Shown here one piece after another: positions 1 to 8,128 of a stretch of 52,363 bases of DNA (the first letter of the stretch is position 1; every line of letters begins with the position of its first letter). Below the pieces are notes generated by a model. It did not search any database. It was not told the DNA's origin and saw only the letters and a program-made list of their open reading frames with translations. Location: the NCBI RefSeq assembly GCF_045862745.1, contig NZ_BQXN01000017.1:1-52363 (forward strand), in the 5' to 3' direction. Made by a program: the position numbers and the translations under genes. This DNA comes from Furfurilactobacillus entadae. GTDB lineage: Bacteria > Bacillota > Bacilli > Lactobacillales > Lactobacillaceae.

Positions 1-1
1 G

Positions 2-91
2 GATTATTACAACCAAGGCCGAATCAAAACCAAACTAAAAGGCAAGACACCGGTTCAATACCGGCAGCTTGCCCTTCAATCAGTCGCTTAA
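2..91 (+). CDS. IS3-family transposase (OrfB), C-terminal end only
   Basis: The open frame from the left edge to a TAA at 89-91 encodes 29 residues that include NQGRIKTKLKGKTPVQYR. This matches the conserved C-terminal signature of the DDE transposase of IS3-family elements of the IS150 kind (YN..RI..KL.G.SPV.YR). OrfB catalyses strand transfer of the element; only its last part is in the window and the rest lies to the left. The IS end follows 7 bp later. Seen: reading frame and motif. Inferred: family assignment from a short stretch. Whether the full gene is intact cannot be judged. Confidence 0.75.
   Translation, partial: DYYNQGRIKTKLKGKTPVQYRQLALQSVA
32..75 (-). terminator. possible minus-strand terminator inside the IS, downstream of ddl
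   Basis: Read on the minus strand, GGCAAG and CCGGT arms pair with ACCGG and CTTGCC around a short loop, followed by TTTTAGTTTGGTTTT. It lies 117 bp beyond the ddl stop, within the transposase coding sequence. It could end ddl transcription, but the T run is broken and the hairpin may be incidental. Confidence 0.35.
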
Positions 92-97
92 TATACA

Positions 98-122
98 TGT
101 CCAACTTAATGGGTTCACTTCA
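98..122 (+). repeat. right terminal inverted repeat of the IS3-family element
   Basis: The sequence tgtccaacttaatgggttca and the bases after it resemble the right inverted repeat of IS150-group elements (tgtccaactttttgggg-like), and it sits just after the transposase stop codon. It marks the IS/chromosome junction about 70 bp downstream of the ddl stop. The matching left repeat is outside the window. Confidence 0.55.
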
Positions 123-191
123 CTTTCCCGAACATTTAGGAAAACAGTCGTTTCTTTAGTTTCATTAACGCACTCGGCTAAGCACACATGG

Positions 192-1325
192 CTAGTTATA
201 CTTCTTTTCACCAACGTGTTCAGTTCCTAATTCTGTGAACGAGTAACTGATGGACTCGTTTCGTTTAAACTCGGCCAAACCGTAATCAATAATTTCATCA
301 ATCAGGGATGGATAATTAATCCCGGAAACACCCCACATTTGTGGGTACAGACTGATGTTGGTAAAGCCTGGCAACGTGTTTGGTTCGCTGAGGTACGGAA
401 CCCCATCTTGTGAAACCAAGAAATCGATCCGGGCTAACCCCTTTAAGCCAAGGGCGACGTACGCATCCAGCCCCATCTTGGTAATTTCATTTGCAAGTGA
501 TTCTGGCAGGATCACTGGTAGTTCAAACACAATGCCACTGGCATCCACGAACTTGTTGTTATAGTCGTAGAACGTGTCAGAGTCTGGCACCCGAACGGCC
601 CCCAGTTTTGACGCACGGGGATGTTCATTACCAAGAATCGAAATTTCGATTTCCTGTGGATGATCAACCGCTTCTTCAGCCAGGACTTTGAAGTCATATT
701 GTAGAGAATCCGCCAAACCAGCGTCAAATTCTTCTTTGGTTGACACCTTGTGAATCCCCACGGATGAGCCTTGGTTAGCAGGCTTCAAAAACATCACCCG
801 GCCAACCTTTGCAGCAACCGTGTCGTAATCCATCTGGTCCTTGTTTTCAGGGGTAATCACCACGTACTCCGTGTTGCGAACGTGCGCTTGGTTCAGGATC
901 CGTTTAGTCATGTCCTTATCAAACGAGACGGCGGATGCTAACACATTACTTCCGATGTAAGGCTTCTTCAGGAGCTTAAACAACCCCTGAATGGTCCCAT
1001 CTTCACCAAGATTTCCGTGGATAACGGGATAGAACAAATCGATGTCCTTCACTTCGCTAAGCGCCAGCACTGGTGCAAGTGGGTTAGATTGATCAATCTT
1101 CGGTAGTTCTTCGGCCACAACAACGTCTTCAGGTTCACCATCGAAAATCCGGTGTGATGCCTTGTTTCCTAGTAAAACGCCATCCTTGGTGAACATAAAC
1201 AGGCTAACGTCGTACTTATCCTTGTCCATGGCATCGTAAATGTTGTGCGCAGAACGCTTTGAAACGTCATGCTCTGAGGAGTTACCACCAAATAATAACG
1301 CGATGTGCAACTTTTTCTTGTCCAT
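192..1325 (-). CDS. ddl: D-alanine--D-alanine/D-lactate ligase
   Basis: ATP-grasp ligase that makes the D-Ala-D-X dipeptide used by MurF in peptidoglycan synthesis; cytoplasmic. Visible motifs are LFGGNSSEHDVS near the N terminus, HGNLGEDG, the ATP-grasp LKPANQGSSVGI and the late LPGFTNISLYP. The substrate-selecting motif reads FYDYNNKF, with Phe where D-Ala-D-Ala ligases have Tyr. In Leuconostoc and vancomycin-resistant lactobacilli this Phe goes with D-Ala-D-lactate synthesis. The start at 1325 (MDKKKLHIALL) is chosen because TGAGGA lies about 5 bases upstream; an ATG four codons earlier has a poorly spaced site. The gene is single with its own promoter, and an IS end lies just downstream. 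Length (377 residues) is normal. Confidence 0.95.
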   Translation of the reverse strand: MDKKKLHIALLFGGNSSEHDVSKRSAHNIYDAMDKDKYDVSLFMFTKDGVLLGNKASHRIFDGEPEDVVVAEELPKIDQSNPLAPVLALSEVKDIDLFYPVIHGNLGEDGTIQGLFKLLKKPYIGSNVLASAVSFDKDMTKRILNQAHVRNTEYVVITPENKDQMDYDTVAAKVGRVMFLKPANQGSSVGIHKVSTKEEFDAGLADSLQYDFKVLAEEAVDHPQEIEISILGNEHPRASKLGAVRVPDSDTFYDYNNKFVDASGIVFELPVILPESLANEITKMGLDAYVALGLKGLARIDFLVSQDGVPYLSEPNTLPGFTNISLYPQMWGVSGINYPSLIDEIIDYGLAEFKRNESISYSFTELGTEHVGEKKYN

Positions 1326-1378
1326 AAAATTCCTCATCCTATTCTTCGCTTTTTAATCGGTCTGTTGATAGAACCTTA

Positions 1379-1408
1379 AGTATACCAGACCGAACCCGAA
1401 ACGACCAA
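1379..1408 (-). promoter_or_regulatory. probable ddl promoter
   Basis: On the minus strand TTGGTC, an 18-base spacer and TATACT precede ddl by about 50 bp. The -10 is good and the -35 is weak. Confidence 0.45.
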
Positions 1409-1430
1409 AAAACCGCCGCATAAACTTTAG

Positions 1431-2414
1431 TTACGACATAAAGTCCCGTTCCACTTCGAGTGCAGCGGTAATGGCCTCTGGATAGTCATCACGCAACAAC
1501 ATGGCGGTCGCCAACCGGGAACGATTGAAGAGCTTATTCCACCCTGCCTCCTCGTTTGGCTGTGGTTGATTGCTTAACACGGCCCGCCACTGGTGCCACT
1601 CTTGCAAAAAGGCCTGGGTGTATAAATCGTTCATGTTTAGAAGCGTTGCAAAATAAGCAGCGAGACGCCGATTTTCACCAGCAATCAGCGGGGTGCCTAA
1701 CCGTCGGTACTTCCGCAGTAAGACCACCATCATAAGCAGTTTGTCCGCCCGACTTAATAACTGACTTTCTGCCAGCTCATCAAGCATGTTGCCAATGTGG
1801 GTGTACGCGTGCGCCCATCCCGTGGTGCCGACAAACCCACGTGTATCGTCCTCAAGGGCTATGTAAGTCAACACTTGATCAACCAGGCGGTCCATCATCT
1901 CAGGCGTCATAAACGCCGTCCCGACCCGATCAACATAGACGAATAATGACAGCACCATCATGGCAAATGACCGCCCGTAGATCCCGTCATTAGTGGGCTC
2001 CGTGATGTGGTCAAAAAGAACTTTATCCTGCAATAACGCGTTCATCACCAACCGCATCTGGTCAGCCGTTAACACGTGTTGTTGCACGGCGTCATTCAAA
2101 AAGTAATAAACGCCCTGGTCTCGCACCGTTAGATCAGTACTCCCCAAATGACCAAGCAACATTAGCAACTGCTCGTCTGTCACGCTATCTAAGGTGCCGC
2201 TTTGGAGCTCACGGTTCAACGTTGCCACCAGGGCACGAATCCCGTCCTCATCATCAGGGAGTGTCACCGGCGTTGCATCATTATGTGGTGCTGCTGCCAA
2301 AACATGGGCAACCCGGCTCCCAAGTGATTGATAGATCGTTCCGGCCTGTAACTGTTGCCGAAGGTCTTGTAACGCCTGTCTAACCACCGTTACCTGTTTT
2401 AACTCCTCTGTCAT
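1431..2414 (-). CDS. DUF2785 domain protein
   Basis: A 327-residue, mostly helical, soluble protein. The stretch GWAHAYTHIGNMLDELAES followed by a Leu/Arg-rich helical segment (about residues 200-260) resembles DUF2785 proteins of lactobacilli, whose function is unknown. There is no signal peptide or membrane segment. The start ATG follows GGATGGAAG with short spacing. It is divergent from the hydrolase gene at 2565, with about 150 bp between them, and is followed by ddl after about 100 bp without a clear terminator. The family assignment rests on the GWxHAxxH motif and length; I do not propose a biochemical role. Confidence 0.75.
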   Translation of the reverse strand: MTEELKQVTVVRQALQDLRQQLQAGTIYQSLGSRVAHVLAAAPHNDATPVTLPDDEDGIRALVATLNRELQSGTLDSVTDEQLLMLLGHLGSTDLTVRDQGVYYFLNDAVQQHVLTADQMRLVMNALLQDKVLFDHITEPTNDGIYGRSFAMMVLSLFVYVDRVGTAFMTPEMMDRLVDQVLTYIALEDDTRGFVGTTGWAHAYTHIGNMLDELAESQLLSRADKLLMMVVLLRKYRRLGTPLIAGENRRLAAYFATLLNMNDLYTQAFLQEWHQWRAVLSNQPQPNEEAGWNKLFNRSRLATAMLLRDDYPEAITAALEVERDFMS

Positions 2415-2564
2415 CTTCCATCCGTCCCTTCTTACTATCCTTTCATCTTAACGGCCAGTGACAGCTGACGCAACTTACTGGCCTTTTGTAACACACAACA
2501 GTCGCCGTTTTATTTAAAGAGGCCTATACTGAACACATTATTCTGATGAAAGTAAGTGATTTTT

Positions 2565-3284
2565 ATGCAACCCCTAATTGGTATTGGCACCAACCACCTC
2601 ATTCGCCCCAGCGACCATTTTGATGATAATTACGTTGACTACACACAAAAGAACTATGTCGCTAGCGTTACCGCAGCTGGTGGCCTTCCCCTTTTACTGC
2701 CCATCGGTGATCCCCAAACGGCCGCAGCCTACATTGAGCACGTCGACGGCCTTCTCTTAACCGGTGGCCAGGATGTGACCCCCAGCCTGTACGGTGCAGA
2801 ACCTGAGCCAGTTAACCAGTTAAACGACCTCGCTCGTGATCAATTTGAACAGGCATTGATCAAAGCGGCCATTGCGGCCCACAAGCCGATTCTCGGTATT
2901 TGCCGCGGTTTGCAAATCATTAACGCAACGCTAGGTGGGACGAACCTTCAAGATATCGCCAGTCACGTGAACAATGCCATTGCCCACAATCAGTACCCAA
3001 CGGCGTGGGCGACCCCCACTCACGGGATAACCACCACCCCCAACAGCCGCATGCAGGCCGTGTGGGGCGATCACGGCCAGGTTAACTCATTTCACCACCA
3101 AGCAGTGCAGCAACCTGCTCCTGGTCTCACCGTCACCGCAACCGCGACTGATGGTGTTATTGAAGCCGTTGAAGACGTGACCCGTCAACTCGTTGCCGTT
3201 CAGTTTCATCCTGAAATGATGGCGGCGACTGATTCCCACGCAGCGGCCATTTTTAGCGGCTTCGTCACTGCCGCAACCCACTAA
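2565..3284 (+). CDS. class I glutamine amidotransferase-like hydrolase (peptidase C26 family)
   Basis: Resembles gamma-glutamyl-gamma-aminobutyrate hydrolase (PuuD-like) enzymes, which cleave gamma-glutamyl amides in the cytoplasm. Motifs in order are the N-terminal IGIGTNHL, LLTGGQDVTPSLYGAEP (oxyanion strand), the nucleophile elbow GICRGLQIINATLGGTNLQD with the catalytic Cys, and AVQFHPEM with the catalytic His-Pro-Glu. Length (239 residues) is typical. The ATG at 2565 is preferred over an in-frame GTG three codons earlier because family members start at MQPLIGI; the ribosome site is weak for either. It stands alone, divergent from the DUF2785 gene, and ends in a strong bidirectional terminator. 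The natural substrate is not evident. Confidence 0.88.
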   Translation: MQPLIGIGTNHLIRPSDHFDDNYVDYTQKNYVASVTAAGGLPLLLPIGDPQTAAAYIEHVDGLLLTGGQDVTPSLYGAEPEPVNQLNDLARDQFEQALIKAAIAAHKPILGICRGLQIINATLGGTNLQDIASHVNNAIAHNQYPTAWATPTHGITTTPNSRMQAVWGDHGQVNSFHHQAVQQPAPGLTVTATATDGVIEAVEDVTRQLVAVQFHPEMMAATDSHAAAIFSGFVTAATH

Positions 3285-3290
3285 TAACAC

Positions 3291-3330
3291 AAAAGACACT
3301 TGTCGATGATGATCGACAAGTGTCTTTTTG
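3291..3330. terminator. bidirectional terminator
   Basis: A 16-bp perfect stem (AAAAGACACTTGTCGA with its complement) around TGATGA, with T runs on both strands. It separates the converging hydrolase gene and the gcvH-rodA run. Confidence 0.92.
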
Positions 3331-3343
3331 TTAAGTCATTGGA

Positions 3344-3649
3344 TTACTTTGCTGGGGTAAATGTTAATAACCACGCTTCGTCCCAGTCGCCATTTAGCGC
3401 ATCTGTTCCGTCAGCTAACGCAGGATTCAACCCGGTCACCGTTCCACTGATTGGACTTGGCATGTCAGAAACGGCTTTTTCAGCTTCCATGCTGACAAAC
3501 GTTTGCCCGGCCACAAGTTCACTGCCAACCTTGGGCAAGTCAATGTACGTCACGTTGCCAAGTTCATCCTGAGCGTCTTTACTAAGCCCTAGCTTCGTAC
3601 CCTCATCCGTTGTTTTTGTCCAAAAGTAACGTTCTGCATCGTTATTCAT
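3344..3649 (-). CDS. gcvH: glycine cleavage H-like lipoyl carrier protein
   Basis: A small lipoyl-domain protein of about 100 residues. SMEAEKAVSDMPSPISG contains the lipoylated Lys in the usual beta-hairpin. No other glycine cleavage genes are nearby. In lactobacilli a lone GcvH is thought to act as a lipoate relay to 2-oxoacid dehydrogenases or other targets (inference from related species). Three ATGs follow GCGAGG at spacings 2, 5 and 8; the third (3649) is taken, but 3652 is as plausible. It lies 19 bp after rodA on the same strand, so it is probably co-transcribed, and ends at the terminator at 3291-3330. Confidence 0.9.
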   Translation of the reverse strand: MNNDAERYFWTKTTDEGTKLGLSKDAQDELGNVTYIDLPKVGSELVAGQTFVSMEAEKAVSDMPSPISGTVTGLNPALADGTDALNGDWDEAWLLTFTPAK

Positions 3650-3674
3650 CATCATAACCTCGCTTTAGTTTAAG

Positions 3675-4889
3675 TTATTTAAACCGTGAATCATTACTAA
3701 ACATATAACTCGTGTAGTGATACCGCATTGACATAATCAATCCGATCCCAATGAGGTTCCCAATCAAGGCAGAGCCCCCCTGACTAACAAAGGGCAACGG
3801 AATCCCGGTCAATGGTAGCAATCCGATCGTCATCCCCACGTTTTCAAACACGTGGAATAAGATCATCATCACCACACCGGTTGCAATGTAGGCATAGAAT
3901 TCATTCTTTGTATCAAACGTGACCCGGACCATCTGCCAAATCAGGAAGAAATACAAGATAATGAGCAGTAAGCCGCCCACAAACCCGAAGTTTTCACCAA
4001 TAACAGAAAAAATCATGTCCGATTCACGAACGGGAACGTAAACGTGTGAAACGTTAAAGCCCGTTCCGAACAGACCACCAGAACCGATGGCCTTCATACT
4101 TTGCCATAACTGATAACCCTGGTTGGTGGTATCGGCATTTGGGTGCAACCACGTGTCGACCCGCGCAAATTGATAAGATTGAAAGCCAAGGTGGCCCAAA
4201 ATGGCCCGGCCCCAGTCAGTGATCACCAACGTTAAGGCCCCGCCACCAATAACGGCGGCCCCAATAAACGTTGGGGCTAAAATGCGCCACGTCACCCCGG
4301 ACACCAAAATCATTCCGGCAAAGATGGCGCCGAACACCAAGTTCGTCCCAAAGTCATTTTGAAGCTTCATCAGAATGAAAATGGGTAACGTCCAGGCAAA
4401 CATTTTTCCAATCAACAACCAGTCGGTCCGCACTGTGTGGGTGGGATACTCAGTGTTGTGCATGGAAATGACCCGCGCCATCATCAAAATGTACGCTGGT
4501 TTCATAACTTCCGACGGTTGAAACGTCAACGGTCCGATTGCAAACCAACTGCGGGCCCCCGTTTGAACGTAGTACGCCCGACTGTAGAAGACGAGCACCG
4601 CGACCAATAGGAAAATCCCAACACCGTATGCTAGCGGTGCCAACTTCCATAACTGTTCTGAATCAAACTGCATTAACACAACAATCGCAACCGTTCCGAT
4701 CACGTACCACACGATTTGGGTAATCACCTGTTTGGAGATGCTGATTGCCTTCGTATCATGTGACGCCGCCACGTAAATGGAGGCAATTCCGATTAACGCC
4801 AGCATGAGGACACAAAAAATGATGCCCCAATCGATGCGTGAATCTAGGTTTTTTTCATTCCGACTAGCAGAATTTCGTTCTCGTTGCAC
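3675..4889 (-). CDS. rodA: rod-shape-determining SEDS glycosyltransferase RodA
   Basis: A polytopic membrane protein of 404 residues with about ten hydrophobic segments. SEDS proteins polymerise lipid II into glycan strands together with a class B PBP; RodA serves lateral wall growth. Family motifs visible are GARSWFAIGPLTFQPSEVMKPA in the first half and GLLPLTGIPLPFVSQGGSAL near the C terminus. The start is GTG at 4889, preceded by AAGGAGG at ideal spacing. Location next to mbl, yidD and murA supports RodA rather than FtsW. gcvH follows after 19 bp. Confidence 0.93.
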   Translation of the reverse strand: MQRERNSASRNEKNLDSRIDWGIIFCVLMLALIGIASIYVAASHDTKAISISKQVITQIVWYVIGTVAIVVLMQFDSEQLWKLAPLAYGVGIFLLVAVLVFYSRAYYVQTGARSWFAIGPLTFQPSEVMKPAYILMMARVISMHNTEYPTHTVRTDWLLIGKMFAWTLPIFILMKLQNDFGTNLVFGAIFAGMILVSGVTWRILAPTFIGAAVIGGGALTLVITDWGRAILGHLGFQSYQFARVDTWLHPNADTTNQGYQLWQSMKAIGSGGLFGTGFNVSHVYVPVRESDMIFSVIGENFGFVGGLLLIILYFFLIWQMVRVTFDTKNEFYAYIATGVVMMILFHVFENVGMTIGLLPLTGIPLPFVSQGGSALIGNLIGIGLIMSMRYHYTSYMFSNDSRFK

Positions 4890-4960
4890 GTTTGGCCTCC
4901 TTCACAGGGTTCCATCATGCCGTGCCGTTAGCTTCCACGGTCGCCGCATAAATGAAACGA

Positions 4961-5185
4961 CTAACCATGTAGGTTATATTCCGCCAGAATGGCCTGAAGG
5001 GCCTCTTCTTGGCTCTTAACGGTGAATTTTTGCCCTGCCGTCATGGTGGCCGTAAACTTCTTGCCATCTTCGGTCGCTTCAATTTCACCAATTGCCTGTT
5101 TGTTTACTAATACTTCTTCAATTTCCTTACCGTTAACCGTTTTTTCTTCGATTGACACCGGAATTGTTTTATCTTTTTTTGCCAT
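4961..5185 (-). CDS. DUF2969 small protein
   Basis: A 74-residue charged, soluble protein starting MAKKDKTIPVSIEEK. It matches DUF2969 proteins found beside yidD, mbl and rodA in lactobacilli; function unknown. The start at 5185 is chosen because GGAGA lies 5 bases upstream; the longer open frame merely reads through yidD in another frame. It overlaps the yidD 3' end by 17 bp, which suggests translational coupling. Confidence 0.82.
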   Translation of the reverse strand: MAKKDKTIPVSIEEKTVNGKEIEEVLVNKQAIGEIEATEDGKKFTATMTAGQKFTVKSQEEALQAILAEYNLHG

Positions 5186-5471
5186 GCTGTTCTCCATGAA
5201 TGTACGCCGCCACAATCGGATCCATGTCTTGCGGGTCAGGATTGCGTCGAACGGTAAAGTAATCGGGAACCGGATCATAGCCGCCACGAACAAACGGGTT
5301 ACACCGTAAAATTCGGGCAAGCCCCATCACAGTTCCTTGTATTGCACCACGCTTTTTTAACGCATCAAGCATGTAATTAGAACACGTTGGGTAATACCGA
5401 CAGCTCGGTGGAAATAACGGTGAAATGAACCGCTGGTACCCGTGAATCAATGCAGTTAACAACCATTTCAC
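5169..5471 (-). CDS. yidD: membrane protein insertion efficiency factor YidD
   Basis: A small amphipathic protein that assists YidC/Sec-dependent insertion of inner membrane proteins. The diagnostic SPLFPPSCRYYPTCSNYML motif is near the N terminus, followed by RCNPFVRGGYDPVP. GTG at 5471 (protein starting MKWLLTALIHGYQ) is chosen: GGAGG lies 8 bases upstream and this matches the usual YidD N terminus, whereas the upstream GTG at 5486 overlaps the ribosome site. This gives 100 residues. It follows mbl by 19 bp and overlaps the DUF2969 gene. Confidence 0.92.
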   Translation of the reverse strand: MKWLLTALIHGYQRFISPLFPPSCRYYPTCSNYMLDALKKRGAIQGTVMGLARILRCNPFVRGGYDPVPDYFTVRRNPDPQDMDPIVAAYIHGEQHGKKR

Positions 5472-5490
5472 AATGACCACCTCCACTCGG

Positions 5491-6480
5491 TTAGTCTTTT
5501 GCTTTACCGTTCATCCGTTCTAATAACTGCCCAGCACCCTTCGCCACGTTGTCCAGTGGTTGTTCAGACACCATGACTGGCACTTGCAGTTCTCGGGAAA
5601 TCAATTGATCTAAACCGTTTAACAAGGAGCCACCACCGGTCAGGATGATCCCACGGTCGATGATGTCTGCGGCAAGTTCTGGTTGGATCCGTTCAAGAAC
5701 ACCGTGCGCAGCCTCAACAATTTGTTGTAAGGTCTCGTGCAACGCTGATTCGATCTCGTTTGCGTTGATTTCCACAGAGTGTGGCATCCCGTTAACATTA
5801 TCACGACCACGAACTTCCATTGTTTCTGGTTCATCTTCCACAACGGCGGTTCCAATTTTGATCTTAATGTTTTCAGCAGAATGTTCACCAATCACCAATC
5901 CGTGTTCCCGCTTAACGTATGCGGCAATGTCCGCGTTCATTCGGTCACCGGCCATCCGCAACGAGGTACTTGCCACAATGTCGCCAAGTGACAATACAGC
6001 AATGTCGGACGTCCCCCCACCAATATCGATCACCATGTTACCCGTGGCTTGGTACACGTCTAACCCGGCACCAATTGCGGCAACCTTTGGCTCATATTCG
6101 AGGTAAACCTTGGCACCACCGGATTTTTCAGCGGCCTGAATGATGGCCTTGCGTTCAATCTCCGTGATGTTCGTTGGCGCACAGATCATGATGTTTGGGC
6201 GTGACATAAAGCCCTTCACATTTAATTTATTAATAAAGTAGGACAGCATTTCTTCTGTTACATCAAAGTCTGAGATCACCCCATCCTTTAATGGTCGAAT
6301 CGCGCGGATGTTGCTGGGGGTCCGACCAACCATTCGGTAAGCTTCTGATCCCACAGCTAGCACGCGCTCTGTCTTGGTATCTATGGCAACAACGGACGGT
6401 TCGTCTAAGACGATGCCCTTGCCAACAACGTAGATCAACACGTTGGCCGTGCCTAAATCGATCCCAATATCCTTAGCCAT
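5491..6480 (-). CDS. mbl: MreB/Mbl actin-like cell shape protein
   Basis: A bacterial actin homologue that forms membrane-associated filaments and guides the RodA/PBP elongation machinery. Motifs are DIGIDLGTANVLIY (phosphate 1), LEYEPKVAAIGAGL, VIDIGGGTSDIAVLS (phosphate 2) and GIILTGGGSLLNGL (adenosine). The 329 residues fit Mbl/MreB. This is the copy by murA and atpC, which in lactobacilli is usually the second, Mbl-type paralogue; mreB with mreCD would be elsewhere. AAAGGAG precedes the ATG, and a promoter is visible about 40 bp upstream. Confidence 0.92.
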   Translation of the reverse strand: MAKDIGIDLGTANVLIYVVGKGIVLDEPSVVAIDTKTERVLAVGSEAYRMVGRTPSNIRAIRPLKDGVISDFDVTEEMLSYFINKLNVKGFMSRPNIMICAPTNITEIERKAIIQAAEKSGGAKVYLEYEPKVAAIGAGLDVYQATGNMVIDIGGGTSDIAVLSLGDIVASTSLRMAGDRMNADIAAYVKREHGLVIGEHSAENIKIKIGTAVVEDEPETMEVRGRDNVNGMPHSVEINANEIESALHETLQQIVEAAHGVLERIQPELAADIIDRGIILTGGGSLLNGLDQLISRELQVPVMVSEQPLDNVAKGAGQLLERMNGKAKD

Positions 6481-6517
6481 GTTAAACTCCTTTCAAAACG
6501 CACAATTTCAATGCACA

Positions 6518-6547
6518 ATTATAGCACAAGATGAACCGGTTCGTCAG
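6518..6547 (-). promoter_or_regulatory. mbl operon promoter with a palindrome in the spacer
   Basis: On the minus strand there is an extended -10 TGcTATAAT (hexamer at 6518-6523) and CTGACG 18 bases upstream. The spacer holds the perfect palindrome GAACCGGTTC (6533-6542). It would drive mbl-yidD-DUF2969-rodA-gcvH. Confidence 0.65.
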
Positions 6548-6686
6548 TAGCATCCTTCCGGTTAACGCTACGGGCAGTAGGGAAGTCAGCTAACCTTGTG
6601 TTTTCATTAAAATCCCCGTAAGAATCACTTCAATCATTAAACCACTACACCCCCATTCACGGGTTTAGTCTAGGCATCCGTCACAC

Positions 6687-6722
6687 TAAAAAACTGACGC
6701 TCCAAAGTTACGGAACGTCAGT
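6687..6722 (-). terminator. murA terminator
   Basis: On the minus strand an 11-bp stem (ACTGACGTTCC/GGAGCGTCAGT, one G-U pair) with an 8-base loop is followed by T6. It lies 30 bp after the murA stop. Confidence 0.85.
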
Positions 6723-6752
6723 CATTTGCATGAACTGGTGCTTACACCTGTT

Positions 6753-8063
6753 CTATAAAATTTTTAATGATTGATCTGAAATAATGGCTTGCAAATCTGT
6801 GGCCATGTCCACACGAACAATTTCAGCGCCCAGTGCCGCTAACTTGGTGTGGAAATCACAGTACCCACGATCAAGGTAGTTCAAGTTGGTCACTGTCGTA
6901 TAGCCGGTTGCTGCAAGTCCCGCTAAAACAAGTGCCGCAGCGGCCCGTAAATCAGTGGCCCCAACCTCAGCACCACTAAAGTCCGTCGGCCCTTGGAGGG
7001 CAACCGTGTTCCCCTCAATTGTAAACTTCGCGTTCATCCGGCGAAGTTCATTAAGGTGGTTGAACCGGTTTTCAAACACTGTTTCAGTCAACGTGCTGGT
7101 TCCGGTTGCCATTAACTGAAGCACGGAAACCTGTGGTTGCATATCCGTTGGAAAACCTGGGTGTGGTGACGTCTTAACATCCGCTGGTTGGAGTGTCTTA
7201 GGCCCAATAATGCGGAGGCCACCGGCTTCTTCTTGCACCGTTACGCCCATCTCTAACAGTTTTGAAATCAGGGGCTTGTTATGCTCAGGAATTGCGTCAG
7301 CAATCAACACGTTTCCCTGGGTGATGGCCGCAGCCACCATAAACGTCCCGGCTTCAATACGATCTTGAACCACGCTGTGCTCACAACCATGAAGGGCGGA
7401 AACCCCTTCGATCCGAATTGTTTCCGTCCCAGCGCCGAAGACGTGGGCCCCCATTTTATTGAGCACGTTGGCTAAGTCCACGATTTCTGGTTCGCGGGCA
7501 ACGTTTTCAATCAATGTTGTTCCTTGTGCTAACGTTGCGGCCATCATGATGTTTTCAGTGGCCCCCACACTTGGGAAATCAAGGTAGATATTGGCCCCTG
7601 TCAGGTGGTCCGCATTGGCTTCAATGTAGCCATCATGCTGTTCAATCGTAGCCCCTAATGCTTCAAATCCCTTTAAATGTAAGTCAATTGGCCGACTACC
7701 AATGGCACATCCACCTGGCATCGCAACGCGTGCTCGACCAACTCGGGCTAATAATGGACCCATGACGACCATTGACGCACGCATCTTTGAAACGTACTCA
7801 AACGGCGTCTCTGAACCAAGTTGGCGTGTCGCATCGTAGGTAACCGATTTACTTTGTTGATCAAAATTAACATCGATGTTTAAAAAGCTCAGCACCTTGT
7901 TCATCAAGTAAACATCTGATAGCGCCGGGACGTTCGTTAATGCTAATTCGCCAGATGACGCTAAGATGGCTGCTGCTTGAATTGGCAACACAGCATTTTT
8001 GGCGCCTTCAATGTGAACCGTTCCTGATAGCGGTTGACCGCCATGAACGATGATTTTTTCCAT
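6753..8063 (-). CDS. murA: UDP-N-acetylglucosamine 1-carboxyvinyltransferase
   Basis: First committed enzyme of peptidoglycan precursor synthesis, adding enolpyruvate from PEP to UDP-GlcNAc in the cytoplasm. N-terminal GTVHIEGAKNAVLPI and the active-site loop AMPGGCAIGSRPIDLHLKG are clear. The loop Cys (about residue 119) is the one alkylated by fosfomycin. The start at 8063 (MEKIIVHGG) is preferred because GGAGG lies 9 bases upstream; this gives 436 residues. It follows the DUF1146 gene by 65 bp. Firmicutes often carry two MurA paralogues; only this one is in the window. Confidence 0.95.
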   Translation of the reverse strand: MEKIIVHGGQPLSGTVHIEGAKNAVLPIQAAAILASSGELALTNVPALSDVYLMNKVLSFLNIDVNFDQQSKSVTYDATRQLGSETPFEYVSKMRASMVVMGPLLARVGRARVAMPGGCAIGSRPIDLHLKGFEALGATIEQHDGYIEANADHLTGANIYLDFPSVGATENIMMAATLAQGTTLIENVAREPEIVDLANVLNKMGAHVFGAGTETIRIEGVSALHGCEHSVVQDRIEAGTFMVAAAITQGNVLIADAIPEHNKPLISKLLEMGVTVQEEAGGLRIIGPKTLQPADVKTSPHPGFPTDMQPQVSVLQLMATGTSTLTETVFENRFNHLNELRRMNAKFTIEGNTVALQGPTDFSGAEVGATDLRAAAALVLAGLAATGYTTVTNLNYLDRGYCDFHTKLAALGAEIVRVDMATDLQAIISDQSLKIL

Positions 8064-8128
8064 TGGTATGTTCCTCCAAACTGACATGAATTCGTTAATC
8101 TTGTGATTGATGGGCCAACGCGCCTTTG

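Noticed and set aside
5645..6143. Long plus-strand frames opposite mbl (and similar frames opposite atpA, manA, sua5, prmC and lacI)
   Set aside because: They mirror the codon pattern of the genuine genes, lack ribosome sites and have no recognisable protein features.
6533..6542. GAACCGGTTC as a LexA box
   Set aside because: The half-sites are only 2 bases apart; the Gram-positive box needs 4. It is kept only as a palindrome in the mbl promoter.
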